From contig NZ_CP060828.1 in the NCBI RefSeq assembly GCF_014489635.1, positions 1,550,001 to 1,614,000 on the forward strand: a stretch of DNA of 64,000 bases, in the 5' to 3' direction. This DNA comes from Streptomyces roseirectus (GTDB taxonomy: Bacteria > Actinomycetota > Actinomycetes > Streptomycetales > Streptomycetaceae). Position numbers and translations under genes: made by a program. How positions within the stretch are numbered: the stretch's first letter is position 1; each line of letters starts with the position of its first letter. The notes beneath the pieces are model-generated. The model ran no database searches and was not told the DNA's origin. It saw only the letters and a list, made by a program, of their open reading frames with translations. Shown here piece after piece: positions 10,696-18,321 of this stretch.

Positions 10696-11874
10696 ATGAG
10701 CAGGCTGAAGAAGACGGATCGTCCGTACGACGTCGTGCTGTTCGGGGCCACCGGCTTCGTCGGCACCCTCACCGCGGAATACCTCGCCGCGCACGCCCCC
10801 GAGGGGCTGCGGTGGGCGATCGCCGGGCGGAACACGAAGAAGCTGGAGCGGTTGCGGGAACGGCTGCCCGGCGCCGAGTCCGTCGGGGTGCTGAGCGCGG
10901 ACGTGGCCGACGCGGCGTCGATGCGGGCGCTCGCGCAACAGGCGCGCGTGGTCGCCACGACCGTCGGCCCGTACGTGACCCACGGCGACGACCTCGTGGG
11001 GGCCTGCGCCGACCACGGCACGGACTATCTGGACCTCTCCGGGGAGCCCGAGTTCGTCGACCTGACCTATGTGCGGCACGACGCACGCGCGCGGGAGACC
11101 GGGGCGCGGCTGCTGCACGCGTGCGGGTTCGACTCGATCCCGCACGACCTGGGGGCGTACTTCACGGTGCGTCAGCTGCCCGAGGGGGTGCCGCTGACCG
11201 TCGACGGGTTCGTGACCGCCGACGCGATGATCTCCGGCGGGACCTTCTCCTCCGCGCTGAACCAGTTCTCGCGCGGGCGCCAGGTGTTCGCCGCCGCCCG
11301 CGACCGGGCCCGGCACGAGCCCCGGCTGGTCGGCCGCCGGGCCACCGCGCCCGCGAGCGCGCCCCGGTTCGCCTCCGAGGTGGGCGCCTGGGCGCTGCCG
11401 CTGCCCACCCTCGACCCCCAGGTCGTCGTGCGGTCCGCGCGGGCGCTGCCCCGGTACGGGCCCGACTTCCGCTACCGGCACTACGCCGCCGTCCGCCGGC
11501 TTCCGATCGCCCTCGGGGGTGTCGCCGGGGTCGGTGCGCTCGTCGCCGCCGCGCAGGTGCCGCCCGTGCGCCGGTGGCTGTCCTCGCGCCTGGCGCCCGG
11601 GGAGGGGCCCGGCGAGGAGAAGCGGGCGCGCAGCTGGTTCTCCGTGCGGTTCGTCGGCGAGGGCGGCGGGCGGCGGGTGTTCACCGAGGTGTCCGGCGGG
11701 GACCCCGGGTACGGGGAGACGGCGAAGATGTTCGCGGAGAGCGCCATGGCGCTCGCGCTGGACGAGCTTCCGCCGGTGGCCGGTCAGGTGACGACCGCCG
11801 TCGCCATGGGCGACGCGCTGACGGAGCGGTTGCTGAAGGCTGGGATCAGGTTCCGGGTGGCGGCCCGGGTCTGA
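10696..11874 (+). CDS. Saccharopine dehydrogenase NADP-binding family protein (trans-acting enoyl reductase-like)
   Basis: A 392-residue protein with an N-terminal Rossmann motif (DVVLFGATGFVGTLTAEYL, residues 13-31) and IAGRN as the NADP ribose-binding turn. A hydrophobic patch near residues 265-285 (IALGGVAGVGALVAAAQV) could be a membrane contact. This group includes mycobacterial Rv2449c/Rv2953-type trans-acting enoyl reductases of complex lipid synthesis, and many members of unknown role. The ATG has an AAGAGGTG ribosome site. It is transcribed away from the mcr-fadA-fadB operon and may share its operator region. Confidence 0.8.
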   Translation: MSRLKKTDRPYDVVLFGATGFVGTLTAEYLAAHAPEGLRWAIAGRNTKKLERLRERLPGAESVGVLSADVADAASMRALAQQARVVATTVGPYVTHGDDLVGACADHGTDYLDLSGEPEFVDLTYVRHDARARETGARLLHACGFDSIPHDLGAYFTVRQLPEGVPLTVDGFVTADAMISGGTFSSALNQFSRGRQVFAAARDRARHEPRLVGRRATAPASAPRFASEVGAWALPLPTLDPQVVVRSARALPRYGPDFRYRHYAAVRRLPIALGGVAGVGALVAAAQVPPVRRWLSSRLAPGEGPGEEKRARSWFSVRFVGEGGGRRVFTEVSGGDPGYGETAKMFAESAMALALDELPPVAGQVTTAVAMGDALTERLLKAGIRFRVAARV

Positions 11875-11899
11875 GGGCGCCGGGTCGGGTTCGGTCAGG

Positions 11900-12046
11900 T
11901 CAGAGCGGCCACTGCACGAGCGTGTAGATCATGCCGACGATCCAGCCGAACCCGGCCAGCACGGCGAGGATCAGGGCGGCGTTGACCGCGCGCTCGACGG
12001 GGCGGTCGGGGTCGGTGAGGGGCTTGGGGGCGCGGTGGCTCGTCAT
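11900..12046 (-). CDS. Small membrane protein, 48 aa
   Basis: A 48-residue reading frame starting ATG at 12046: MTSHRAPKPLTDPDRPVERA, then one transmembrane helix (AALILAVLAGFGWIVGMIYTLV) and a short WPL tail. The charged N-terminus and single helix resemble small conserved actinobacterial membrane proteins of unknown function. It is downstream of endonuclease V (65 nt) on the same strand. I do not recognise a named family. Confidence 0.6.
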   Translation of the reverse strand: MTSHRAPKPLTDPDRPVERAVNAALILAVLAGFGWIVGMIYTLVQWPL

Positions 12047-12111
12047 GCGTGCCAGCCTGCCGGGGGCGGGCGGGGCGTCACATCCGTACAGATACTCAGA
12101 TCGCCCGATGG

Positions 12112-12819
12112 TCAGACCGGTTGCGCTGAGGTGCCCGTGGCCTCCTGGAGCGCCCGCCGGCACAGGGCGTCCGCTCGGCGCGTCGTCTCCGGGAGGCGGA
12201 AACGCGGGGTGAGCGCGAGGGTGTGGGCGCACGCGTCGTCCAGGGTGACGCGGTGGCCCACCGAGACGAACACCGGCTTCACGCCCGCGCGGGTGCGCAG
12301 TGCCCGGCCGACCTCCTCCTCGCCCGCCCTCAGGGGCGTCGACGATCCGCGCGGGGGCGCCGGTTCGTCGTGGGTGAAGGTGAACGGGTTCTTGGCGACG
12401 CCGATCGTCCGCAGGCCGGTGAGCACGCCCAGGTGGCTCGCCAGGCCGAAGCGGCGCGGGTGCGCCAGCCCGTACCCGTCGCACACCACGAGGCCCGGCT
12501 CGCACGGCAGGGCGTCCAGGGCCGCCATGACCGTCGGCAGCTCCCTGAACGCCAGCAGGCCCGGCACGTACGGGAACGAGATCCGCCCCACCGCCGTGAT
12601 CTCCGCGACGACCTCCAGGCTCGCCGCGTCCAGCACGACGGCCGCCGCCGCTACGACGTCCCGCTCGTCGTCGTAGGCGACGTCCACCCCGGTGACGTGG
12701 CCGGTCCCGGGCGGTGGGCCCGGTTCGTCGAGCACGACGCGTGCGCGCAGGGCGTCCTGGATCGCGCGGGCCTCTTCTTCGGTGGCGGGCCAGTCGGCGG
12801 GGGTCTGTGCGGTCGTCAT
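12112..12819 (-). CDS. nfi: Endonuclease V (deoxyinosine 3' endonuclease)
   Basis: A 235-residue DNA repair nuclease that nicks one base 3' of deoxyinosine, initiating alternative excision repair of deaminated adenine. The metal-binding acidic residues are visible in GVDVAYDDE (first Asp), LAFRELP (Glu) and VCDGYGLAHPRRFGLASHLG (Asp), in the order and spacing of E. coli Nfi. The ATG at 12819 follows about 140 bp of spacer after the Asp-box gene. Cytoplasmic. Length and motifs are normal. Confidence 0.92.
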   Translation of the reverse strand: MTTAQTPADWPATEEEARAIQDALRARVVLDEPGPPPGTGHVTGVDVAYDDERDVVAAAAVVLDAASLEVVAEITAVGRISFPYVPGLLAFRELPTVMAALDALPCEPGLVVCDGYGLAHPRRFGLASHLGVLTGLRTIGVAKNPFTFTHDEPAPPRGSSTPLRAGEEEVGRALRTRAGVKPVFVSVGHRVTLDDACAHTLALTPRFRLPETTRRADALCRRALQEATGTSAQPV

Positions 12820-12959
12820 GGTGCGTCGAGGGTACGGGGGTCGGGCGGGAGCGGGAGCAGCCAGGGCTGCGGAGAGGGAGGCGCGGGGGCACGCGTGCGG
12901 GCTGTGCCGGCCGTCGTGATCACGCGCGCGTGCCGGGAGTGGTGGCGCCGGGTGTGCGG

Positions 12960-14066
12960 TCAGCGTTCCAGGCGGGCCGCTCTGCCCTGTTCGCCCGCCG
13001 CCCAGCAGGAGAGGTCGGGGGTGCAGTCCACGGTGTCGAAGGAGCCGGTGTCGAAGGGGCGCCAGGTGCGGCCCGCGTCGGTGGTGAGGTCGGTGCCCGT
13101 GGGGCCCACGGCGAGGGCCGTGGTGCGGCTGTGGGGCAGCCAGGCGGCGCCGGAGCGGTAGGCGGGCGGGGGTGTGGCGGCGGGGCGCCAGGTGCGGCCT
13201 CCGTCGGCGGTCGTGGCGACGGCCTGCGGGGAGGGCTGGTCCGCGCGGTAGTCGCCGCCGACGGCGATGCCGTGACGGGGGTCGCGGAAGGCCAGGGCGA
13301 AGACGCCGCGCGCGGGGTCGGCGGCCGGTATCGGGGTGTCGGCGGCGGTCCAGGTGCGGCCCCGGTCGCCGGAGTGCAGCACGCGTGCGCGGGCGCCGCC
13401 TCCCGTGGCCAGCCAGACGTCGCGCGGGCCCGAGGTGACCAGGCACTGGCCGCTCGCCGCGAAGCCCGCCTCGCCGTCCAGGGCGGCGGGCATGCCGGTG
13501 TCCGGGAGGACGGTCCAGGTGCGTCCGCCGTCGGCGGTGGACAGGATGCGGAACCTGCCGTCCACCGGGTCGCTCATGGCGAGGCCGTGGCGGCGGTCGA
13601 AGAAGGCCATGCAGTCGTAGAAGGCGCGCGCGTCGGTGTTGCGGAAGGACTCCGTCCAGGTCTGCCCGCCGTCGTCCGTCCGGTAGATCCGCGACGCCTC
13701 GCCCTCCCCGATCGCCAGCACCACCGCGCGGCGCGCGTCGAACGCCTCCACGTCCCGGAACTGCAGCTCCCCCGCGCCGGGCGGCGACACGTTCCGCCAG
13801 CTCGCCCCGCCGTCCGTCGTCCGCAGCACGGTCCCCTGGGTGCCCGCCAGCCACGCCGTGTCCCGGCTGACGGCCGCGAGCCCCCGGAACCGCACGGAGG
13901 GCGTCCCGGTGTCCTTCAACGCCCACCGGGCCCCACCGCGCCCGTCCGGGGCCGCCGCACCGGCCTGCGCGGGCGCGACCGCCAACGCGGCGAGCGCCAC
14001 CCCGCAGGCCACTCCGAGCACGGCACCCTTACGCCCCGTGCCCGCCCTGCCACTCTCGCGTCGCAT
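12960..14066 (-). CDS. Secreted YCF48/Asp-box beta-propeller protein
   Basis: About 368 residues. A Sec signal (MRRESGRAGTGRKG, hydrophobic GVACGVALAALAVA, AQAGA cleavage) precedes a propeller built from at least six Asp-box repeats such as TTDGGASW, TDDGGQTW, TADGGRTW (twice), SGDRGRTW and TTDAGRTW. Such proteins (annotated as oxidoreductase, sialidase-like or PSII-stability/Ycf48-like) act as extracellular binding scaffolds; no catalytic residues are evident. The ATG at 14066 follows TTGGGGAT, a plausible ribosome site; in-frame ATGs at 14084 and 14150 are possible alternatives. Confidence 0.8.
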   Translation of the reverse strand: MRRESGRAGTGRKGAVLGVACGVALAALAVAPAQAGAAAPDGRGGARWALKDTGTPSVRFRGLAAVSRDTAWLAGTQGTVLRTTDGGASWRNVSPPGAGELQFRDVEAFDARRAVVLAIGEGEASRIYRTDDGGQTWTESFRNTDARAFYDCMAFFDRRHGLAMSDPVDGRFRILSTADGGRTWTVLPDTGMPAALDGEAGFAASGQCLVTSGPRDVWLATGGGARARVLHSGDRGRTWTAADTPIPAADPARGVFALAFRDPRHGIAVGGDYRADQPSPQAVATTADGGRTWRPAATPPPAYRSGAAWLPHSRTTALAVGPTGTDLTTDAGRTWRPFDTGSFDTVDCTPDLSCWAAGEQGRAARLER

Positions 14067-14898
14067 GATCCCCAAGCGCCTCATGGCGGGCGAAGCTAGC
14101 CCACGCTCCCGACGACGTCCAGAGGGGGCCGGGCCCTCCGCGCGCGGCACGCCGGGGCCGGGGCGGTCACCGGACGGCGGGGCGGCCCGAGTCCACGCGC
14201 GCGGCGCCGAAGAAAGGGCTGGTCATGGCGGGGCGGACAGGAAGCCGAGCCCCGCGCGCACGGGGAGAGACGGGCGGCAGAGCATGCCGATGCCGACCGT
14301 GTCGTGGACCCTGCGCGCGCGAGGCCCGTCGCCCAAGGACGCGCCGAGTGCGGCACAAGGGGAGCCTCCGCGCACGAGCGATCCGCAGTTGCCGGGGCTG
14401 CGGATGAGGCGGATGAGTCCGGAGCCTCAGCCTCCGCGCGCGCAAGCGCGAGAGAGGCCGGCGCACCCCGCTCACCGAGGACCTGCCTGCCGATCCCACG
14501 CGCGCGAAGAGTGAGTGCTTGCGTCAAGCCGCCGCGCGGCTCGGCCTTGCCCGAGCCCTGTGCAGGCCGGGCGCCGGGGGTGGTCGGCTTCGCCCTCGCC
14601 GCGCGTGCTCCCCCAGACGCCCGCGCGGCAACCGGCGCGCCGCCTCTCCCTCTCCAGCGCGTCCCCTCCGACCCGCCCCACCCTGCATGTCTCCCCCGCG
14701 CGTGGGTACCCCACCAATCCCTGTCGCTTCCGTCACCGGTGTGGTCGTTGTCCGCAGACGTCCCTCTGGTCCCGGCTCGTACGGTGACCGATGTCACTCG
14801 GAATTCATGTGCACGGATCGGCGGGTTCCGGCGTCTTTTCAAGTAGTCGAGCGTCGTCCGACCGGAAGTTCGTCCAGCAGTCACAAGGGAGCAAGGCG
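14067..14898. other. Long intergenic region without a convincing gene
   Basis: About 830 bp between the divergent Asp-box and ssgD-like genes. Several reading frames stay open on both strands, but their translations are Arg/Pro/Ala-rich strings with no recognisable domain, and none has a good ribosome site. The stretch is rich in cgcgcg. The last 120 bp, lower in GC, probably hold the ssgD promoter, including a GTG-N6-GTCAC palindrome at 14784-14797. Confidence 0.6.
14784..14797. promoter_or_regulatory. Putative Crp-like palindrome upstream of ssgD
   Basis: gtgaccgatgtcac: 5-bp perfect inverted repeat with 4-nt spacer, the same GTGAC-N4-GTCAC form as the site upstream of ansP. It lies about 100 bp before the ssgD-like start. 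Inference from motif only. Confidence 0.35.
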
Positions 14899-15315
14899 AT
14901 GTCCACCGTCATCGAGCAGCCCGTAGAGGCCCGTCTGGTCGCCGCCGCGCCTCGGATGCAGAGCATCCCCGCCACCCTGCACTACGACCGGACCGATCCG
15001 TTCGCGGTGCACATGGCGTTCCCGGCGCCGGCCACGCTGGAGGGCGTCGAAGTGTGCTGGACGTTCGCGAGGGACCTGCTCGCGGCGGGTCTGGAGGGCC
15101 CGGAGGGTTCGGGTGACGTGCGGGTGCGCCCGTACGGCTACGACCGCACGGTGCTGGAGTTCCACGCCCCGGAGGGCATGGCCGTCGTGCACGTGCACTC
15201 GCAGGACGTACGGCGGTTCCTGAAGGCGACGGACGAGCTGGTGCCGGTCGGCCTGGAGCACCTGCAGCTCGACCTGGACCACGACCTGGCGGAGCTGATG
15301 CGGGACGCCATCTGA
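14899..15315 (+). CDS. ssgD: SsgA-like sporulation/cell-division protein
   Basis: A 138-residue SALP family protein, found only in sporulating actinomycetes, where members steer septum placement and peptidoglycan maturation. The family core is clear: LHYDRTDPFAVHMAF, VCWTFARDLLAAGL, GDVRVRPYG and the C-terminal LDLDHDLAELM. The sequence matches my memory of SsgD, which influences lateral cell-wall integrity in S. coelicolor, more than SsgB. The ATG at 14899 has an AAGGGAG ribosome site 8 nt upstream. It stands alone, followed 40 bp later by the ABC-F promoter. Confidence 0.85.
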   Translation: MSTVIEQPVEARLVAAAPRMQSIPATLHYDRTDPFAVHMAFPAPATLEGVEVCWTFARDLLAAGLEGPEGSGDVRVRPYGYDRTVLEFHAPEGMAVVHVHSQDVRRFLKATDELVPVGLEHLQLDLDHDLAELMRDAI

Positions 15316-15352
15316 GCCCGGCGCCGCCCGAAACCCGCGCCCGCTAAATCCT

Positions 15353-15382
15353 TTGACACCCCTCGACCGCCCTCCCTACCGT
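15353..15382 (+). promoter_or_regulatory. Vegetative-type promoter of the ABC-F leader
   Basis: TTGACA at 15353-15358 and TACCGT at 15377-15382, separated by 18 nt, fit an HrdB-type promoter. Transcription would start near 15388-15392, about 30 nt before the short upstream reading frame. Confidence 0.6.
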
Positions 15383-15388
15383 GGCACA

Positions 15389-15596
15389 CGCTTCTGTTGC
15401 CGCCGATTGGAGAAGGACGTTGCTCGTCTGAGGTCCCGAGACACCGCGTCGCACAGCCACCCGTCCGATGGTGCTGTGTGCGTTGCGTCCGACCTCGGCG
15501 TACGAGCCGTCCCGTAGCGGAATGGTGCCCCGAGCCGACCTCCGGTGTCTCGACACGCGTCTGCCCCTGACCGCATGCGCACACCGCGAGGCTTTC
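15389..15596 (+). promoter_or_regulatory. Structured leader of the ABC-F gene: probable ribosome-mediated attenuator
   Basis: About 205 nt of leader separate the promoter from the TTG start. It contains a strong ribosome site followed by a three-codon ORF, then competing pairings. 15437-15446 (cgagacaccg) is perfectly complementary to 15543-15552 (cggtgtctcg). 15543-15548 can instead pair with acaccg at 15581-15586 just before a CTTTCTT run. gaggtc (15430-15435) can pair with gacctc at 15491-15496 or 15537-15542. A bulged hairpin covers 15450-15481. A ribosome stalled on the short ORF would cover 15437-15446 and change the fold. Ribosome-targeting antibiotics are the expected signal. Which fold is permissive cannot be told from sequence. 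Confidence 0.6.
15420..15431 (+). CDS. Three-residue leader peptide (fMet-Leu-Val)
   Basis: TTG CTC GTC TGA preceded by GGAGAAGG at 15409-15416, the best ribosome site in the leader. It would encode fMLV and terminate at once. I recall that a Streptomyces ABC-F gene (SCO6720/TiaA) is reported to be controlled through a three-codon upstream ORF of this kind; that should be checked. Its position just ahead of the long-range stem supports a sensing role. Confidence 0.55.
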   Translation: MLV

Positions 15597-17198
15597 TTGA
15601 GTCGTTCCATCACCCTTTCCGCCCTCTCCTTCGTCTGGCCCGACGGCACGTCCGTCTTCGAGGACCTGGACGCCGCCTTCGCCCCCGGCAGAACGGGGCT
15701 CGTCGGGGTCAACGGATCCGGTAAATCAACCCTGTTGAAGCTGATCGCCGGCGAACTGACCCCGGCCGACGGCACCGTCCGGATCGCCGGCGAGGTCGGC
15801 TACCTGCCGCAGAACGTCACGCTGGGCACGGCCCTGAGGGTCGACGAGGCCCTGGGGATCGACCGGCAGCGGGCCGCCCTGCACGCCATCGAGGCCGGGG
15901 ACGCCTCAGAGGCGCACTTCGAGGCCGTCGGCGACGACTGGGACGTCGAGGAGCGCGCGCTGGCCACCCTGAGCGAGCTGGGGCTCGGGCACATCGGCCT
16001 GGACCGCACGATCGGCGAGGTGTCCGGCGGCGAGTCGGTGCTGCTGCGGCTGGCCGCGCTGCTGCTGCGCCGTCCCGACGTCCTGCTGCTCGACGAGCCG
16101 ACCAACAACCTCGACCTCCACGCGCGCGCACGCCTGTACGCCGCCGTGAGCGCCTTCCCGGGCGTCCTGGTCGTCGTCAGTCACGACCGTGAACTCCTCG
16201 ATCTGGTCGACCAGATCGCCGACCTGCGCGCGGGCGAGATCACCTGGTACGGCGGCAACTTCAGCGCGTACGAGGAGTCGCTGGCCGTGGAGCAGGAGGC
16301 GGCCGAGCGGATGGTGCGCGTCGCGGAGGCGGACGTGCGCCGGCAGAAGCGCGAACTGAGCGACGCGCAGGTGAAGTTGGCCAAGCGCAAGAAGTTCGGC
16401 CAGAAGATGCAGGAGCAGAAGCGCGAGCCGAAGATCGTCATGGGGCTGCGCAAGCGGTCCGCCCAGGAGGCGGCGGGCAAGCACCGGATCCTGCACCAGG
16501 AGCGCCTGGCGGAGGCCAGGGAGCGGCTGGACGAGGCGGTGGAGGCGGTCCGGGACGACGACGAGATCCGCGTCGACCTGCCGTTCACGGCCGTGCCGCC
16601 GGGCCGGGGCGTGCTGACGCTGCTGGACCTGGAGACCGTGTACGGCGCGCGCGTGGGGAGCCTCGATCTGCGCGGGCCCGAGCGGGTGGCGCTGGTCGGG
16701 CGCAACGGGGCGGGCAAGACGACGCTGCTGCGGACGATCGCCGGGGAACTGGCGCCGGTCGCGGGCGAGGCCACCGTCCATGTCCCCGTGCGGTTCCTGC
16801 CGCAGCGGCTCGACGTGCTGGACGACGAGCTGACGGTGGCCGAGAACGTGGCCAGGTTCGCGCCTGACGCGACGAACAACCGGGTCCGGGCCCGGCTGGC
16901 CCGGTTCCTGTTCCGGGGCGGCAGGGCGGACCAGAGGGCCGGGACGCTGTCGGGCGGCGAGCGGTTCCGGGCGGCGCTGGCCGCGCTGATGCTCGCCGAG
17001 CCCGCGCCGCAGCTCCTGCTGCTGGACGAGCCGACGAACAACCTGGACCTGGCGAGCGTGCGCCAGTTGACGACGGCCCTGGAGTCGTACGAGGGCGCGC
17101 TGGTCGTCGCGAGCCACGACCTGCCGTTCCTCAGGTCGATCGGGGTGACGCGGTGGCTGGAGCTGGACGGCGGGCTGCGCGAGGGCGTCCCGGGGTGA
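15597..17198 (+). CDS. ABC-F ATPase, probable antibiotic-resistance (ribosome protection) type
   Basis: A 533-residue soluble twin-ATPase with no membrane segments. Domain 1 has Walker A GVNGSGKST, signature VSGGES and LLLDEPTNNLDLH. A long basic, charged linker (residues about 225-320, rich in K/R/E/Q) is the P-site tRNA interaction motif that reaches toward the ribosomal exit/PTC region. Domain 2 has GRNGAGKTT, LSGGE and LLLDEPTNNLDL. ABC-F proteins of this kind dislodge pleuromutilin, lincosamide or streptogramin drugs from the ribosome. The TTG start at 15597 has a weak GAGG site, consistent with leader control; the open frame upstream belongs to the leader. Possible S. coelicolor equivalent is SCO6720 (from memory). 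Confidence 0.88.
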   Translation: MSRSITLSALSFVWPDGTSVFEDLDAAFAPGRTGLVGVNGSGKSTLLKLIAGELTPADGTVRIAGEVGYLPQNVTLGTALRVDEALGIDRQRAALHAIEAGDASEAHFEAVGDDWDVEERALATLSELGLGHIGLDRTIGEVSGGESVLLRLAALLLRRPDVLLLDEPTNNLDLHARARLYAAVSAFPGVLVVVSHDRELLDLVDQIADLRAGEITWYGGNFSAYEESLAVEQEAAERMVRVAEADVRRQKRELSDAQVKLAKRKKFGQKMQEQKREPKIVMGLRKRSAQEAAGKHRILHQERLAEARERLDEAVEAVRDDDEIRVDLPFTAVPPGRGVLTLLDLETVYGARVGSLDLRGPERVALVGRNGAGKTTLLRTIAGELAPVAGEATVHVPVRFLPQRLDVLDDELTVAENVARFAPDATNNRVRARLARFLFRGGRADQRAGTLSGGERFRAALAALMLAEPAPQLLLLDEPTNNLDLASVRQLTTALESYEGALVVASHDLPFLRSIGVTRWLELDGGLREGVPG

Positions 17199-17328
17199 CT
17201 CACCGGTATCTCAGCTGGGCCACAGCCTCACGGCAGGGCTTTTGCCCCACGCGCGCGGGGTTGCATGATGGCGGACCGGCGCCGTTTCCAGGGCGCCGGG
17301 AAGCCGTCGCCGATTCGGAGAACTGGAC

Positions 17329-18105
17329 GTGCCCAGCAAGAAGGCCCTCATCCGCCGCCCCGGCCCGCGCCTCGCCGAAGGACTGGTCACGCACATCGAA
17401 CGCCGGAAGGTCGACCACGCGCTCGCCCTGGAGCAGTGGGAGGCGTACGTCGAGGCGCTGTCCGCGCACGGCTGGGAGACGGTCGAGGTGGAGCCGGCCG
17501 ACGACTGTCCGGACGCGGTGTTCGTCGAGGACACCGTCGTCGTGTTCCGCAACGTCGCCCTGATCACCCGTCCCGGCGCGCGCTCGCGCCGGGGCGAGAC
17601 GGCCGGGGTGGAGGAGGCGGTGGCCCGGCTGGGCTGCTCGGTGAACTGGATCTGGGAGCCGGGCACCCTGGAGGGCGGCGACGTCCTCAAGGTCGGCGAC
17701 ACGGTCTACGTCGGCCGGGGCGGGCGCACCAACGCGGTCGGCATCCAGCAGCTGCGGGCGGCCTTCGAGCCGCTGGGCGCGCGCGTGGTGGCCGTTCCGG
17801 TCAGCCGGGTGCTGCACCTGAAGTCGGCGGTCACCGCACTGCCCGACGGGACGGTGCTCGGGCACATCCCGCAGGTCGACCGGCCGTCCCTGTTCCCGCG
17901 CTTCCTGTCGGTGCCGGAGGAGTCCGGCGCTCACGCGGTGCTGCTCGGCGGGCACACGCTGCTGATGGCGGCGAGCGCGCCGAAGTCGGCGGAGCTGCTG
18001 ACCGACCTCGGGTACGAGGTGGTGACCGTCGACATCAGCGAGTTCGAGAAGCTGGAGGGGTGTGTGACGTGTCTCTCGGTGCGGCTGCGCGAGCTGTACG
18101 ACTGA
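17329..18105 (+). CDS. ddaH: Dimethylarginine dimethylaminohydrolase (dimethylargininase)
   Basis: A 258-residue pentein-fold hydrolase converting N-omega-methylated arginines (or arginine analogues) to citrulline and methylamines. Key features are EDTVVVF (substrate Asp/Glu), the EGGDVL loop, the catalytic His in VLHLKSAV and the nucleophile in EGCVTCLS (Cys248) near the C-terminus, as in Pseudomonas DDAH. The GTG at 17329 gives the MPSKKALIRRPGP start typical of the family. It is 130 bp downstream of the ABC-F gene and followed by a strong hairpin, so it is probably expressed alone. Confidence 0.9.
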   Translation: MPSKKALIRRPGPRLAEGLVTHIERRKVDHALALEQWEAYVEALSAHGWETVEVEPADDCPDAVFVEDTVVVFRNVALITRPGARSRRGETAGVEEAVARLGCSVNWIWEPGTLEGGDVLKVGDTVYVGRGGRTNAVGIQQLRAAFEPLGARVVAVPVSRVLHLKSAVTALPDGTVLGHIPQVDRPSLFPRFLSVPEESGAHAVLLGGHTLLMAASAPKSAELLTDLGYEVVTVDISEFEKLEGCVTCLSVRLRELYD

Positions 18106-18127
18106 GCGGCTGATCCCGTCACTCGGA

Positions 18128-18157
18128 CGGCCCCGGGACCTGCGGGTTCCGGGGCCG
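18128..18157 (+). terminator. Hairpin terminator after ddaH
   Basis: Arms 18128-18140 and 18145-18157, 13 bp with one G-U position, and a TGCG loop, 23 nt after the ddaH stop. Very stable by eye. Confidence 0.8.
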
Positions 18158-18218
18158 CCGGGATCTTCGGGCGATCGAGTGCGGCCCAGCTGATCAGGGC
18201 CCTTTACAACGCCCTTAA

Positions 18219-18262
18219 CCTACGGTCTCGTAACCTACGGCTTCGTAGCCTACGATCCCGTA
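18219..18262. promoter_or_regulatory. Triple tandem operator upstream of the desaturase gene
   Basis: Three 12-bp palindromes of form TACG-N4-CGTA follow one another exactly every 15 bp: tacggtctcgta (18221), tacggcttcgta (18236) and tacgatcccgta (18251), each preceded by CC. The block ends 59 bp before the start codon. The spacing and symmetry suggest cooperative binding by a dimeric repressor, perhaps a TetR-type lipid regulator; none is adjacent. Confidence 0.7.
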
Positions 18263-18321
18263 GGTTCCGGCACCGCTCGCCGGAGTGTCCCGCTCCGTTT
18301 TCGCGTCCCCCTGGAGTACTC

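Noticed and set aside
14096..14884. 262-codon minus-strand frame upstream of ssgD
   Set aside because: Low-complexity Ala/Arg translation, no ribosome site, runs through the probable ssgD promoter.
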